A stretch of 64,000 bases of DNA, from assembly GCA_963693085.1 (NCBI GenBank), contig OY856410.1:1393424863-1393488862 (forward strand). Reading direction: 5' to 3'. Each line of letters begins with the position of its first letter. Within the stretch, counting starts at the first letter, position 1. The stretch is from Alisma plantago-aquatica (Eukaryota > Streptophyta > Magnoliopsida > Alismatales > Alismataceae). The notes under the pieces were generated by a model. That model worked only from the letters and a program-made list of their open reading frames with translations. It searched no databases and had not been told where the DNA came from. Shown piece after piece: positions 1 to 13,478 of this stretch. The position numbers and the translations under genes are program-made.

Positions 1-1682
1 CTTCGAGGACAAGTTTTTTCCTCATTCTGCTGACTGTTTTCTCAACAATTTGTTTTATCTGCCTATTGGAAACCTCCACTTGTTCAGACGTCTGAGGGTG
101 ATATGGCATTGCTACTTTGTGTTTCACTCCATATTTCTTCAGCAAGGCTTCAAATTGCCATTCTTGAAAGTGTGATTCCCCATCACTAATGATGATACAT
201 GGGACTCCAAACCTTAAGAAGATGGTTTTCTCAAAGAGCCAGGTAACTGCTTTGAAGTCACAAGTAGGTGTTGCTACAACTTACAACCCTTATAGACATA
301 GTCAACATCAACTAGAATGTATTGGTTTCCATTTGAAGATGGAAATAATCCCATATAAAATATTCCCCAAACATCAAAAAAATCTACTTCAACCCAATTT
401 TCCATAGGCATATCATTTCTCTTTGAGATGTTGCATGTAGTTGGTATTTCTTGCAAGTTTTCACATAAGCTTGAGCATCCTTAAATAGAGTTGTCCAATA
501 AAAGGTAGATTGTAGAACTTTAGTTGTAGTTCTATCTCCTCTCAAATGCCCTCCATAAGCTGAAGAGTGGTATTCCTTAAGGATTTGAGGAACTTTTCCT
601 CTAGTATACATCACTAATACAAGTTGTCTGTGCATTTCTTGAATAGGAAAGGATTGTCCCAATAATAATTCTTTAGATTAGAAAATAACTTCTGCTTTTC
701 ATTGTAAGTTATCTCTGGAGGCAGTTTGTGACAAGCTAGATAGTTCCATATGTCGACAAACCATGGTACATTGGGTTCAACGGGTTTGGCCATCAGAAGA
801 GCTTCATGTGGATAGTTATCAAATAACTGAAAATGGATCTTTCTATTACCATTATCCTCGATAGGTGATCCACAACTACATTTTCCATCCCATTCTTATC
901 AATAATTTCATGATCAAACTCTTTGAGAAGGGCCTAGCGTAACAATCTTGGCTTGGTATCCTTCTTCTCCATCAGATATTTTATAGCTTCATGATCAAAA
1001 TACACCTTAACCTTTGACCCAATCAAGTAAGATATGAACTTGTCAAAGGCAAACACTATTGCCAACATTTCCTTTTTAGATGTGGTGTAGTTGATTTGGG
1101 CATCATCCAACATTTTTCTAGCATAGTATATGACATGGTGTTTCTTGTCTTTTTTTTACTGAGAACAACACTGATGGCATAGTCGATGACATCACACATG
1201 ACTTCAAAGGTTAGCTATCAATCTAGTGCCTATAATATTGGGGCGGTTGTTAAGGAATTCTTCATAGTATCAAAGGCCTCAAGGCACTTGTCTATAAAAT
1301 CAAACTTGACATCTTTCACCAGCAGGCTTGACAAAGGCTTGGCAATTTATGAGAAATCTTTAATAAATCTTCTATAGAGCCTAACATGGCCTAGGAAACA
1401 TCTTAATCCCGTTATTGTTCTTGGAAGTAATAGTTTGGATACAAATTCTATTTTACTTAGGTCAACCTCTTTCCCTTTCTCAAAGATCTTATGTCCTAGC
1501 ACGATTCCATCTTGTACCATGAAATGGCACTTCTCCCAATTCAAAACCAAATGTTTTTCAACGTTGTAAGACTAGAGATAGATTTTTGAGGCACATATCA
1601 AAATTGGTGTCATACATGGAAAAATAATCCATGAAAACTTTCATTGTGTCTTCCAAGAAGTCCTCAAAGAGATATATCATGC
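1..1682 (-). pseudogene. Ath-A: Athila-like gypsy pol remnant (RT C-terminus, RNase H, integrase)
   Basis: Broken polyprotein read right to left. Near 1590-1682 a reverse-transcriptase segment carries FMDY where gypsy RTs have FMDD, so the second catalytic Asp is lost. It is followed by the RT thumb/connection segment (1347-1550, with LNWEKCHF and RCFLGH), RNase H remnants (about 870-1340, ending in VVDHLSR), the integrase HHCC zinc finger (about 384-600; YHSSAYGGH then C-K-K-Y-Q) and the integrase core start (about 274-420; SSNGNQYILVDVDYV). Positions 1-70 still match the integrase stretch after the DDE Glu. Frameshifts and stops make it non-functional. The reading breaks abruptly at 1683, where an Ath-B LTR begins, so Ath-A was the insertion target. 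The N-terminal half of RT is not in the window. Family assignment is by motif recognition. Confidence 0.85.
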
Positions 1683-1902
1683 TAATATGTATTTTCTATA
1701 TTCCCTAAAGTGCAAGTGTATGCTATCAGAGTAATATAGGCCAATGAGACCCAGATATCAAACACAGGGAAATGTTAAATTGAGATCTTGCTCTAAATGT
1801 AATATGATCAACTAGACCAAGAAAACTTTGATTGGATTATTTAATTACTAAAAATGTAGAAAGTAAATCTAAATTACTAGTGATTAATCACAATTAGATG
1901 GA
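1683..1902 (-). mobile_element. Ath-B 3' LTR, segment 1 (LTR 3' end)
   Basis: This segment aligns with the 3' part of the LTR copies at 60925-61345 and 61421-62463: all three share the block around 'gtaatataggccaat' and the following AT-rich stretch. It abuts Ath-A RT on the left and the long-LTR array on the right. The LTR resumes at 29442 (taattccttagg), the same position at which the intact copies continue after 'caattaga'. On the minus strand this is the terminal part of the 3' LTR. Confidence 0.85.
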
Positions 1903-4059
1903 TGTAACATACCAGATCTTCGACCCTACCCTAGAACTTTGACCTTTTGGACTTAGCCAAACAAGGTTAAGATTTTAGAACTAAAAGATGTTTAGTTTAA
2001 ACTAATGAGATAATGCATGTATAAATCACCTTAATGTAACCTAATGTTTTCACATTAGTTGTAGGCTAATAAGGACACACAAAATATGTCATTTTAATTC
2101 CTTTAGTGATAATATGAAGATAAGGAACATGATTGGATGGATAATTGGGTTAATGGTGAAATAATATAGTAATGGCCATAATAATATTTGTGACATATCA
2201 CCTAAAAGAAATCTCAAAAGTGGAATCTAAGTCAAGAATCATGTTCCTTGGGTCCCAATTAACTTGGGAGTCAAGTTTCACCTTATTTCCATAATAATAA
2301 TAATTCTTGTAATTTTTGGGAAAGGATATATAAGTTTTATCCAAATAGCAGATAAAATATTAAATGACTCCAAAACTGGAAACAAATCTTGGATTCATGA
2401 TCTACACATTAAATATAGCCTTTGGATGAATTTTAATGCAATTTGGATAATCTTCAACATATATGTGAAGTTAGGAGAGAGAAAGTGTGTAGAACCTTCA
2501 AATATTAAATAAATGTACAAATAACTCCAACATGTGAAATTGATGGTAAATTCGTATTCAACACATTGAAGATTTCTTGTGGGAGAAGTTTCATCAAATT
2601 TGGAGAATCTCAAAGCCATTAATGCATGAGGAAAGATAAAATGAGTTTTGATTTATTTAACACCTTAAAAGTTCTCAAAAGGTAGATCTAATTGCATATT
2701 TGGATTCCTCATATCAAAAATAGGTAGGGTGTCAAATTTCATTTTGGATTCATTTGCACCCTCAAATGAAGAGAGAGAAAAAGAGAAATGATTTCATTCA
2801 CACTTTATTTGAATTGGTTTGGTTATTGAATTAAATGTAAACGATCTGGTCATATTTTAACATGCGGATTCTGGCTGTCAGATTCTTGATATAAAGGTGG
2901 AGTTGTTATCTGCTACTTTGGTTAGGAATGTCTACTATGTGAACAATGGGTCCTTTTTTTGGGATTTTTCCCTCGACACTTAATTGTTTTAAGAGATTTT
3001 TGCTCCTATAGATTCTACTTTCAACTCTGCACCATCTGAGGGGCTACTCAAAACCAACTGTGGTACATTCCAAAAATGCCTAATTCCTTAGGCACAAGTC
3101 TCCCCACTCCATCACCCATAAACCCTAATATGCCACCTTATATATAGGTAACCATACAGATGGCTCTGTCACAGCCCCTGCTATCCTTCCCCACGTCCAA
3201 TTCCTCCAGAGGTCTCGTACTTTGATGTTGATTGCTAAGAGCCTAGTGAGCTACTTTCTTCTTTGTAACCTACCACCACATGACTTCAACCCAAATTCAG
3301 ATGTCGGTGAGTGTGTTTGTACTTGGTCGGTCATGCCCTCAATGTCGTCAATGAAATTTGAGCACTTTCGTGGTTTTCCCCAAATTTTGTGCAAGTAGCT
3401 ACCTTCCAGCTACGGCCATGGCGTGGCTTGTGAGGGGGAAAAATTGCCCGACCATTTTTTCTTACCTACATTTTTTCTAGTATTGTCACATGTGAAACAC
3501 ATGGATGCTTTACTTTTCTCTTTATTATCTCTTTTATTGTTCTTTTCATTTATGCCTGATTGGGTAGTAATTTAGTCTTCTATGGGAAGCCATTTATACT
3601 CTGATGTCCTTATTTCATATATTTCTCAATTTCCCTTTTAGTATGCACATACCAGCCTTTGCTGATGTCTTGTATTTTTCTGTTCTTGTTGGGGTATGCT
3701 TCAAACCCTAGGTGAAGGACTTTGATGACATGGCATGAAGACTTGTACTTAGCTTAAGGAGTTAAAGCTTGGAGACAATCTTGATCTAGTTTAGATTTCC
3801 CTCTACTTAGATCCAAAGGTTGTAGCTCATATGTAAACCCTTTGTGGAAGACTATGATGTTCTTTTGTAACCTTGTGAAAAATTGAATATAGTCAATATT
3901 TTACTTCTGCTGCTAAACTTTGGTGTTATGATACATGTATGTTGAATAAATTGGTTTCATCCCTTACTAGAGAAATTATATGTTGGTGTTTGGTTTGGGA
4001 TGTTGCCTTTTATTTCTAGTAGGGATTGGTTCCCCTCTAGGATCCCACTCCTTAAAGCA
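1903..4059 (+). repeat. Array LTR1 (internally deleted)
   Basis: Starts TGTAACATACC, three bases shorter at the tip than the other copies, and ends at the PBS at 4060. It is about 1.28 kb shorter than full-length copies. The missing block is the R/U5 part between 'gagggggaa' and 'cttacctaca', with the junction near 3455-3461, consistent with a short TTTCT-type homology. Telo-box-like AAACCCTAA and the TATA box (3139-3147) are retained. This is the outermost, left-flank copy. Confidence 0.85.
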
Positions 4060-4902
4060 TGGTATTAGAGCCCATGGTAGTCAAAATCTGACTATTTTAA
4101 TTTTGTCTCCCTTATTAGAACCCTTGACTTAGATAGTTACCTCTATGTGAGATGTTCACCCTAGATTTTATCACGATTTTTAGGATATAATTAAGGTATT
4201 GATGAGTAAACCCTAACGATGTTACGAGGTTAGATGATCATACCCTGCCATATTGGTCATTGGTGACATGAATCTTTATATGCAATGGGGTTTGAATTGA
4301 GGATGAAATTAGGTTATGAGAATAAGGTAATGATAAAAGGGAGATCTTGTTATGGAAATTGTGACTTGGTTTATCGCATTGATTTTGGTACCATCTTTGT
4401 TTTATCCCCAATGTTTCTTATTGAAAAAAAATATTTTTAATTATACTACTATATGCATAAAATCTTCTGGATTTTATTGGAGTTTTCTTAAATTAAGTCA
4501 AAATGAAGATTTTATGGTTTATGGATAGTGAAACCCTAGTATTAGTTGGAATAGGATCATAATCCTAGTTTTTACTATGAAGTAATGACTAGCAATATAT
4601 GGATAATATAAAGGTATATTGGACCTACATTTCATACCCTATGACTTTTTGATTGTTTAAGTAGGGTTGTTAGGTTAGAGACACAAGGACCTAAAACTCA
4701 ACCCTAGATGGTTTTGACTTATTAGTTAGATACATGGAAAACATAAATCTCTAAGACATTCACAACTAATAGATATGTGGTCAACCCTAAAAGTTGGTTA
4801 GTTTGACTTGATAGGTTAAACCTTTTTAAGGGGTGGAGAGTAGTTGGTTGTTGACATTTGGATCAATAGATTTCGATGATGAAATCCTTTTAAGGCGTGG
4901 AG
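4060..4902 (+). mobile_element. Array internal region 1 (PBS to PPT, non-coding)
   Basis: Begins with the PBS TGGTATTAGAGCCCATGG and ends in a purine tract 'aaggcgtggag' directly before the next LTR at 4903. No open frame of note. A second PPT-like copy (aaggggtggagag, near 4828) lies about 75 bp upstream of the terminal one, as in the other units. Confidence 0.85.
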
Positions 4903-7900
4903 TGTTATAACATACCTGATCTTGGACCCTATCCTAGAACTTTGACCTTTTGGACTTATCCAAACAAGGTTAAGGTTTTATACCTAAAAGATGGTTAGTT
5001 TAAACTAATAAGCTAATCCATGTATAAATCAACCTAATGTAACCTAAATATTTTCACATTAGTCGTAGGCCAATAATGGACACATAAAATATATCATAAT
5101 AATTCCTTTAGTGCTAATATTAAAATAAGGAACATAATTGGATGGATAATTAGGTTAATGGTGAAATAATATAATAATGGTCATAATAATATTTGTGACA
5201 TATCTCCTAAAAAGAAATCTCAAACGTGGAATCTAAGTCAAGAGTCGTGTTCATTGGGTCCCAATTAACTTGGGAGTCAAGTTTCACCTTATTTGCATAA
5301 TAATAACAATAATTCTTATAATTTATGGGAAAGGAAATATAAGTTTTATCCATATAGAAAATACAATATTAAATGACTCTAAAAGTGGAAACTAATCTTG
5401 GATTTGTGATCTACACAATAAAAATATCCTTAGGGTGAAGTTTTATGTAATTTGGATATTAATGTATATGTGAAGTTAGGAGAGAAAAAGTGTGTTAACC
5501 CTCAAAATATTAAAATAAATGTACAAATAACTCCAACATATGAAATTTATGGCAGATTCATATGCAACACACTAAATACTACTTGTGGGAGAAGTTTCAT
5601 CAAATTTGGAGAATCTTAAAGCCATTAATGCATGATGAAAGAGAAAATAAGTTTTGGTTTATTTAACACCTTAAAAGTTCACAAAAGGCAAATCTAGTTG
5701 CATATATAAATTCCTCATATCAAAAGTAGGTATGGTGTCAAATTTCATTTAATTTGGGATTTGTTTGCATCCTAAAATGAAGAGAGAGAAAAAGAGAAAT
5801 GATTTCATTCACACTTTATTTGAATTGGTTTGGGTATTGAATACAATGTAATGATCTGGTCAGATTTTGACACACAGATTTTGGTCGTCAGATTCTTGAT
5901 CTAACAGTGGAGAATTTATCTCCTACCTTGGGTAGGAATGGCCGTTCTGTGAACAGTAGCCGCAGGCGGATGGGTCTATTTTTTGGATTTCTCCCTCGAT
6001 GCTTAATCGTTTCGTGAGATTTTTTTCTCCTATAGATTCTACTTTTGATTTCGTACCATCTAAGGGCTACTCAAAACCAACTAACTATGGTATATTCCAA
6101 AAATGCCTAATTCCTTGGGCACGAGGCTCCCCATGCCATCACCCATAAACCCTAATATGCCACCTTATATATAGGTAACCATACACATGGCTCTGCCGCA
6201 GCCCTTGCTATCCTTCCCCACTTTCAATTCCTCCATAGTTCTCACGCTTTGCTATTGTTAGATCGGAGGCCGACGAGCTACTTTCTTCTTTGTAACATGC
6301 CACCATGTGACTTCAACCCAAATTCAGACATTGGTGAGTGTACTTGTACCTGGTCAGTCATGCTCTCATCGTCGTTAATGAAATTCGATCACTTTCATAG
6401 TTTTCCCCAAATTTAGTGCAAGAAACTCTCTACCAACTACGATCATGGTGTGTCCTTTGAGGGGGAAGAATCACTTGAATGTTTTCTCAATTATACCCCC
6501 CTCTTTCCTTCATCGATGTATTTCTCGCATAAGGGCATTTTTGTCATTTTTCCAAAGATTCATTTTGAGATGTGTGGGTCTTGCTGGAGCTGACCAAGTG
6601 ACTTGAATACACTTGATTGGGCCAAGTCATCTGGGTCTGCCCCCTCCCTCTCTTTTACTTTTTCTCGATTATTTGCTTATGTGGCTTTTTTCTGATTGTC
6701 AGTTTTGTAAAAATCGTATCTTTTGATTTGTTTGTCCAAAAAGTAAAGTAAAATATATTTTGGAATTAAAAAAATGTGATCTTTCAAATAAAAATACTTT
6801 CAAGGTTGATTATAAGTTTTATTAGAGGTATTTTCTAAAAATGAATTCAATACATAAAAATCACTAAAAATACACTTTAATCATGATAACTCCAAAATAT
6901 GCAAAATTATATGTTTTTTAATCAGGACAACCTAACCAGATCGATGGTAATGATTTTAGAGTCTAAATCATATTTTTGTGTGAAAAGTCCAAAACTAGGG
7001 TTTTCTTTACGTTAATGCATATGACAAACCATAATACATGTGAATAATTTGTAATTAGGCAAAGTTGATCTTGGAAACAAAGAGATTGGTGAAGAGTGTT
7101 TATAGGACACAGGTTTAAGGTATGATGGCATCTGACATAATTTCAATATTGAGCAATTTCTAATTCTTCTCTCTAAATGTATGTTTGCATCTCCTATTAT
7201 TCTACATTGAGCAATAACCTATTTTCTTCTTTCTCTTAGCCCTATGGACAATAGCCTACACAACATGTTTTTCTTCTATAAATACACTTCATGTGAAGTA
7301 CCTTTTATTTGTTATTGATCTTGTGATAAATTTATATGATTTGACATTCTCTTGGACTCTTCCTTATGCATTACTCATGGTGGAACATTCCTTATTGATA
7401 TGTTCTCTTTTGCCCATTTTTAATGTGGAAGTTGATTAGGATCATGTGATCCCACTTTATGTATTTGTTGGATGTTCTCATCTCTCTTATTCTCTTTTAT
7501 ACTTTGTTATTCTTTTGTTATGCATCATACGGTGACTGCTAGTATAATGTTACATGTTACTTTATGTGGATGTGAATATTCTCACATATGAGTGCAGAGG
7601 TGATAATTCCTGCATAAGAAATTATTTTTAGCATATGTGTATCTTGTCCTACTTGGGTGGATGTATACAGTTCCTTCCCACTCCATATTTAGAGATAATG
7701 TATACAGTTCCCGCTCATCTCATATTTTTCGTAGATGTGTTATTTCTTACCTACATTTTTTCTAGTATTGTCACAGGTGAAACACATGGATGCTTTACTT
7801 TTCTCTTTATTATCTCATTTATTGTTCTTTTCTTTTATGCCTGATTGGGTAGTAATTTACTCTTCTATGGGAAGCCTTTTATACTTTGATGTCCTTATTT

Positions 7901-8344
7901 CAAATATTTCTCAATTTCCTTTTTAGTATGCACATACCAGCCTTTGTTGATGTCCTCTATTTTTCTCTTCTTGCTGGGGTATGCCTCCAACCCTAGGTGA
8001 AGGACTTGGATGACATGGCATGAAGACTTGTACTTAGCTTAAGGAGTTAAAGCTTGTATACAATTTGGATCAAGTTTCAATTTCCCTCTACTTATATCCA
8101 TATGTTGTAGCTCATATGTAAACCCTTTGTGGAAGACTATGATGTTCTTTTATAACCTTGTGAAAAATTGAATATAGTCAATATTTTACTTCCACTGCTA
8201 AACTTTGGTGTTATGATACATGTATGTTGAATAAATTGGTTTCATCCCTTACTAGAAAATTTTTATGTTGGTGTTTGGTTTGGGATGTTGCCTTTTATTT
8301 CTAGTAGGAAGTGGTTCCCCACTGGGATCCCACTCCTTAAAGCA
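4903..8344 (+). repeat. Array LTR2 (full length, about 3.44 kb)
   Basis: Full-length LTR and the reference copy here. TGTTATAACA start; telo-box-like AAACCCTAA at 6147-6155; TATATATAG at 6166-6174, about 1.26 kb from the LTR start; AATAAA at 8230-8235, about 110 bp before the LTR end. These positions imply a U3 of about 1.3 kb and an unusually long R of up to about 2 kb. No coding content recognised. Confidence 0.85.
6147..6174 (+). promoter_or_regulatory. LTR core promoter: AAACCCTAA box and TATATATAG
   Basis: The TATA box lies at the same offset in every LTR: 3139, 6166, 10454, 14739, 19026, 22982 and 27267. An AAACCCTAA (plant telo-box-like) element lies about 11-19 bases upstream of it in most copies. 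Conservation in all seven LTRs and a position about 1.26 kb from the LTR start, apart from deletion-shifted copies, support this as the Pol II core promoter. Promoter activity is inferred. Confidence 0.65.
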
Positions 8345-9189
8345 TGGTATTAGAGCCGATGGTAGCCAGAATCTGACTATTTTAATTTTATCTCCCTTAT
8401 TAGAACCCTTGACATAGATAGTTACCTCTATGTGAGATGTTCACCCTAGATTTGATCATGATTTTTAGGACATAATGAAGGTATTGTGATGAGTAAACCC
8501 TAATGATGTGATGAGGTTAGATGATCATACCCTGCCATATAGTTCATTGGTGACATGAATCTTTATATGCAATGGGGTTTGAATTGAGGATGAAATTAGG
8601 TTATGAGAATAAGGTAATGGTAAAAAATAAGATCTTGTTATGGAAATTATGACTTGGTTTATTGCATTGATTTTGGTACCATGTTTGTTTTATCTCCAAT
8701 GTTTCTTATTGAAAAAAATATTTTTAATTATACTATTATATGCATAAAATATTTTGGATTTTATTAGAGTTTTCTTAAATAAAGTAAAATTGAATATTTT
8801 ATGTTGTATGGATAGTGAAACCCTAGTATTAGTTGGAATAGGATCTTAATCCTAGTTTTTACTATGAAGTAATAACTAGGAATATATGGATAATATAAAG
8901 GTATAGTGGACCTACCTTTCATACCCTATGACTTTTTGATTATTTAAGTAGGGCTGTTAGGTTAGAGATACAGGGACCAAAAATTCAACCCTAGATGGTT
9001 TTGACTTGTTAGTTAGATACATGGACAACATAAATATCTAAAACATTCACAACAAACAGATATGTGGTCAACCCTAAAAGTTGGTTAGTTTGACTTGATA
9101 GGTTGAACCAATTTAAGGGGTGGAGAGTAGTTGGTTTTTGACATTTGGATCAATAGATTTTGAGCTTGAAATCCTTTTAAGGGGTGGAG
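8345..9189 (+). mobile_element. Array internal region 2
   Basis: 845 bp from PBS (TGGTATTAGAGCC, then a diverged gatgg) to the PPT aaggggtggag at the boundary with LTR3. Non-coding, and collinear with the other internal regions. Confidence 0.85.
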
Positions 9190-12100
9190 TGTTATAACAA
9201 ATTGGATCTTGGACACTACCCTAGAACTTTGACCTTTTGGACTTAGCCAAATAAGGTTAAGGTTTTAGACCTAAAAGATGATTAGTTTAAACTAATAAGC
9301 TAATCCATGTATAATCAACCTAATGTAACCTAAATATTTTCACATTAGTCGTAGGCCAATAATGGACACATAATTATCAGAATAAGTCCTTTATTGCTAA
9401 TATTAAAATAGGGAACATAATTGGATGGATAATTGGGTTAATGGTGAAATAATATAATAATGGTCATAATAATATTTGTGACATATCTCCTAAAAAGAAA
9501 TCTCAAAAGTGGAATCTAAGTAAAGAGTCATGTTCATTGGGTCCCAATTTACTTGGGATTCAAGTTTCACCTTATTTGCATAGCAATAATAATTCTTGTA
9601 ATTTATGGGAAAGGAAATACAAGTTTTATCCAAATAGAAAATAAAATATTAAATGACTCTAAAAGTGGAAACTAATCTTGTATTCGTGATCTACACATTA
9701 AAAATACCATTTGGGTGAAGTTTTGTGTAATTTGGATATTGATATATATATATATGTGAAGTTAGGAGAGAAAAAGTGTGTGAATCCTCAAAATATTAAA
9801 TAAATGTACAAATAACTCCAACATATTAAATTGATGGAAGATTCATATGCAACACACTAAATATTACTTGTGGGAGAAGTTTCATCAAATGTTGAGAATC
9901 TTAAAGCCATTAATGCATGATGAAAGAGAAAATAAGTTTTGATTTATTTAACACCTTAAAAGTTCACAAAAGGCAAATCTAGTTGCATATACGGATTCCT
10001 CATATCAAAAGTAGGTATGGTGTCAAATTTCATTTAATTTTGGATTCATTTGAACCCTAAAATGGAGAGAGAGAAAAAGAGAAATGATTTCATTCACACT
10101 TTATTTGAATTGGTTTGGGTATTGAATTAAATGTAATGATCTGGTCAGATTTTGACGCACAGATTTTGGTCATCGGATTATTGATCTAACAGTGGAGAAT
10201 TTATCTCCTACCTTGGGTAGGAATGGTCGTTGTGTGAACAGTAGCCGCAAGCGGATGGGTTAGATTTTTTTGGGATTTCTCCCTCGATACTTAACCATTT
10301 CATGAGATTTTTTCTACTATAGATTCTACTTTTGATTTCGCACCATCTGAGGGGCTACTCAAAACCAACTAACTATGGTATATTCCAAAAATGCCTAATT
10401 CGTTGGGCACGAGGCTCCCCATGCCATCACCCATAAACCTTAATATGCCACCTTATATATAGGTAACCATACACATGGCTCTGCCGTAGCCCCTGCTATC
10501 CTTCCCCACTTTCAATTCCTCCCGAGGTCTCATGCTTTGCTATTGTTAGCTTAGAAGCCGACGAGCTGCTTTCTTCTTTGTAACATGCCACCATGTGACT
10601 TCAACCCAAATTCGAACATCGGTGAGTGTGCTTGTACCTGGTCATCCATGCTCTCGTCGTCGTCAATGAAATTTGAGCACTTTCGTAGTTTTCCCCAAAT
10701 TTAGTGCAAGCAGCTCTCTACCAACTGTGACCATGGTGTGGCCTTTGAGGGAGAAGAATCACTTGAATGTTTTCTTGGTTATACCCCCCCATTTTCCTTC
10801 ATCACTATATTTCTCACATAAGGGCATTTTTTTTCATTTTGCCAAAGTTTCATTTTGAGATGTGTGGGTCTTACTGGAGCTGACCAAGTGACTTGACTAC
10901 ACTTGATTGGGCCAAGTCATCTGGGATCGACCCCCTCCCTCTCTTTTGCTTTTTCTCGATTATTTACTTATGTGGCTTTTTCCGATTGGCCATTTTGTAA
11001 AAATCATATCTTTTGATTTGTTTGTCCAAAAATTAAAGTAAAATATATTTTGGAATTAGAAAAATGTGATCTTTCCAATAAAAATATTGTCAAGGTTTAT
11101 TATAAGTTTTATTGAGAGGTGTTTTCTAAAAATGAATTTAATACATAAAAATCACAAAAAAATACACTTTAATCATCATAACTCCAAAATATGCAAAATT
11201 ATATATTTTTTAATCAGGACAACCTAACTAGATCGATGGTAATATTTTAGAGTCTACATCATATTTTTGTGTGTAAAGTCCAAAACTAGGGTTTTCTTTA
11301 CGTTAATGCATATGACAAACCCTAATACATGTGAATTATTTGTAATTAGGCAAAGTTGATCTTGGAAACAAAGAGATTGGTGAAGAGTGTTTATAGGACA
11401 CAAGTTTAAGGTATGATTGCATCTAACATAATTTCTATATTGAGCAATTTCTAATTCTTCTCTCTAAATGTATGTTTGCATCTCCTATTATTCTACATTG
11501 AGCAATAACGTATTTTCTTCTTTCTCTTGGCCCTATGGACAATAGCCTACACAACATCTTTTTCTTCTGTAAATACACTTCATGTGAAGTACCTTTTATT
11601 TGTTACTGATCTTGTGATCAAGTAATATGATTTGACATTCTCTTGGACTCTTCCTTATGCATTACTCATGGTGGAACATTCCTTGTTGATATATTCTCTT
11701 TTGCCCACTTTTAAGGTGGAAGTTGATTAGGATCATGTGATCCCACTTTATGTATTTGTTGGATGTTTTCATCTCACTTATTCTCTTTTATACTTCCTTA
11801 TTCTTTTGTTATGCATCATGTGGTGATTTCTAGTATAATGTTACATATTACTTTATGTGGATGTGAACATTCCCACATATGAGTGCAGAGTGATAATTCC
11901 ACCATATGAAATTATTTTTAGCAGATGTCTATCTTGTCCTGCTCGGGTGGATGTATATAGTTCCTGCCCACTCCATATTTAGAGATAATGTATATAGTTC
12001 CCGCTCACCTCATATTTTTGGTAGATGTGTTATTTCTTACCTACATTTTTTCTAGTATTGTCACAGGTGAAACACATGGATGATTTACTTTTCTCATTAT

Positions 12101-12633
12101 TATCTCTTTTATTGTTCTTTTCATTATGCCTGATTGGGTAGTAATTTACTCTTCTATGGGAAGCCTTTTATACTCTCATGTCCTTATTTCATATATTTCT
12201 CAATTTCCCTTTTAATATGCACATACCGGCCTTTGTTGATGTCTTCTATTTTTCACTTGTTGCTGGGGTATGCTTCCAACCCTAGATGAAGGACTTGAAT
12301 GACAAGGCATGAAGACTTGTACTTAACTTAAGGAGTTTAAGCTTGGATACAATCTTGATCTAGTTTATATTTCCCTCTACTTAGTTCCATATGTTGTAGC
12401 TCATATGTAAACCCTTTGTGGAAGACTATGATGTTCTTTTGTAACCTTGTGAAAAATTGAATATAGTCAATATTTTACTTCCACTACTAAACTTTGGTGT
12501 TATGATACATGTATGTTGAATAAATTGGTTTCATCCCTTACTAGAAATATTTTATGTTAGTGTTTGGTTTGGGATGTTGCCTTTTATTTCTAGTAGGGAG
12601 TGGTTCCCCTCTGGGATCCCACTCCTTAAAGCA
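9190..12633 (+). repeat. Array LTR3 (full length)
   Basis: TGTTATAACA start, TATA box at 10454-10462, end immediately before the PBS at 12634. Collinear with LTR2 with scattered substitutions. A short (TA)n expansion follows 'ggatattga' near 9740. Confidence 0.85.
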
Positions 12634-13478
12634 TGGTATTAGAGCCCATGGTAGTCAAAATATGACTATTTTAATTTTGTCTCCCTTATTAGAACCCTTG
12701 ACTTAGATAGTTACCTCTATGTGAGATGTTCACCCTAGATTTGATCATGATTTTTAGGATATAATGAAGGTATTGTGATGAGTAAACCGTAATGATGTGA
12801 TGAGGTTAGATGATCATACCCTACCATATAGGTCATTGGTGACATGAATCTTTATATGCAATGGGGTTTGAATTGAGGATGCAATTAGGTTATGAGAATA
12901 AGGTAATGTCAAAAAAGGAGATCTTGTTATAGAAATTGTGACTTGGTTTATTGCATTGATTTTGGTACCATCTTTGTTTTATCTCCAATGTTTCTTATTG
13001 AAAAAAATATTTTTAATTATACTACTATATGCATAAAATCTTCTGGATTTTATTAGAGTTTTCTTAAATTGAGTCAAAATGAAGATTTTATGTTGTATGG
13101 ATAGTGAAACCCTAGTATTAGTTGTAATATGATCTTAATCCTAATTTTTACTATGAAGTAATGACTAGGAATATATGGATAATATAAAGATATAGTGGAC
13201 CTACCTTTCATAACCTATGAATTTTTTATTGTTTAAGTAGGGTTGTTAGGTTAGAGACACAAGGACCTAAAACTCAACCCAAGATGGTTTTGACATATTA
13301 GTTAGATACATGGACAACATAAATATCTAAAACATTCACAACTAACAGATATGTGGTCAACCCTAAAAGTTGGTTAGTTTGACTTGATAGGTTAAACCAT
13401 TTTAAGGGGTGGAGAGTAGTTGGTTGTTTACATTTGGATCAATAGATTTTGAGGATGAAATCCTTTTAAGGGATGGAG
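12634..13478 (+). mobile_element. Array internal region 3
   Basis: 845 bp, PBS TGGTATTAGAGCCCATGG to PPT aagggatggag. Non-coding. Confidence 0.85.

Noticed and set aside
6147..6155. Interstitial telomere repeat (AAACCCTAA)
   Set aside because: Single copies at a fixed position before a TATA box, not tandem telomere arrays. Treated as a promoter element.
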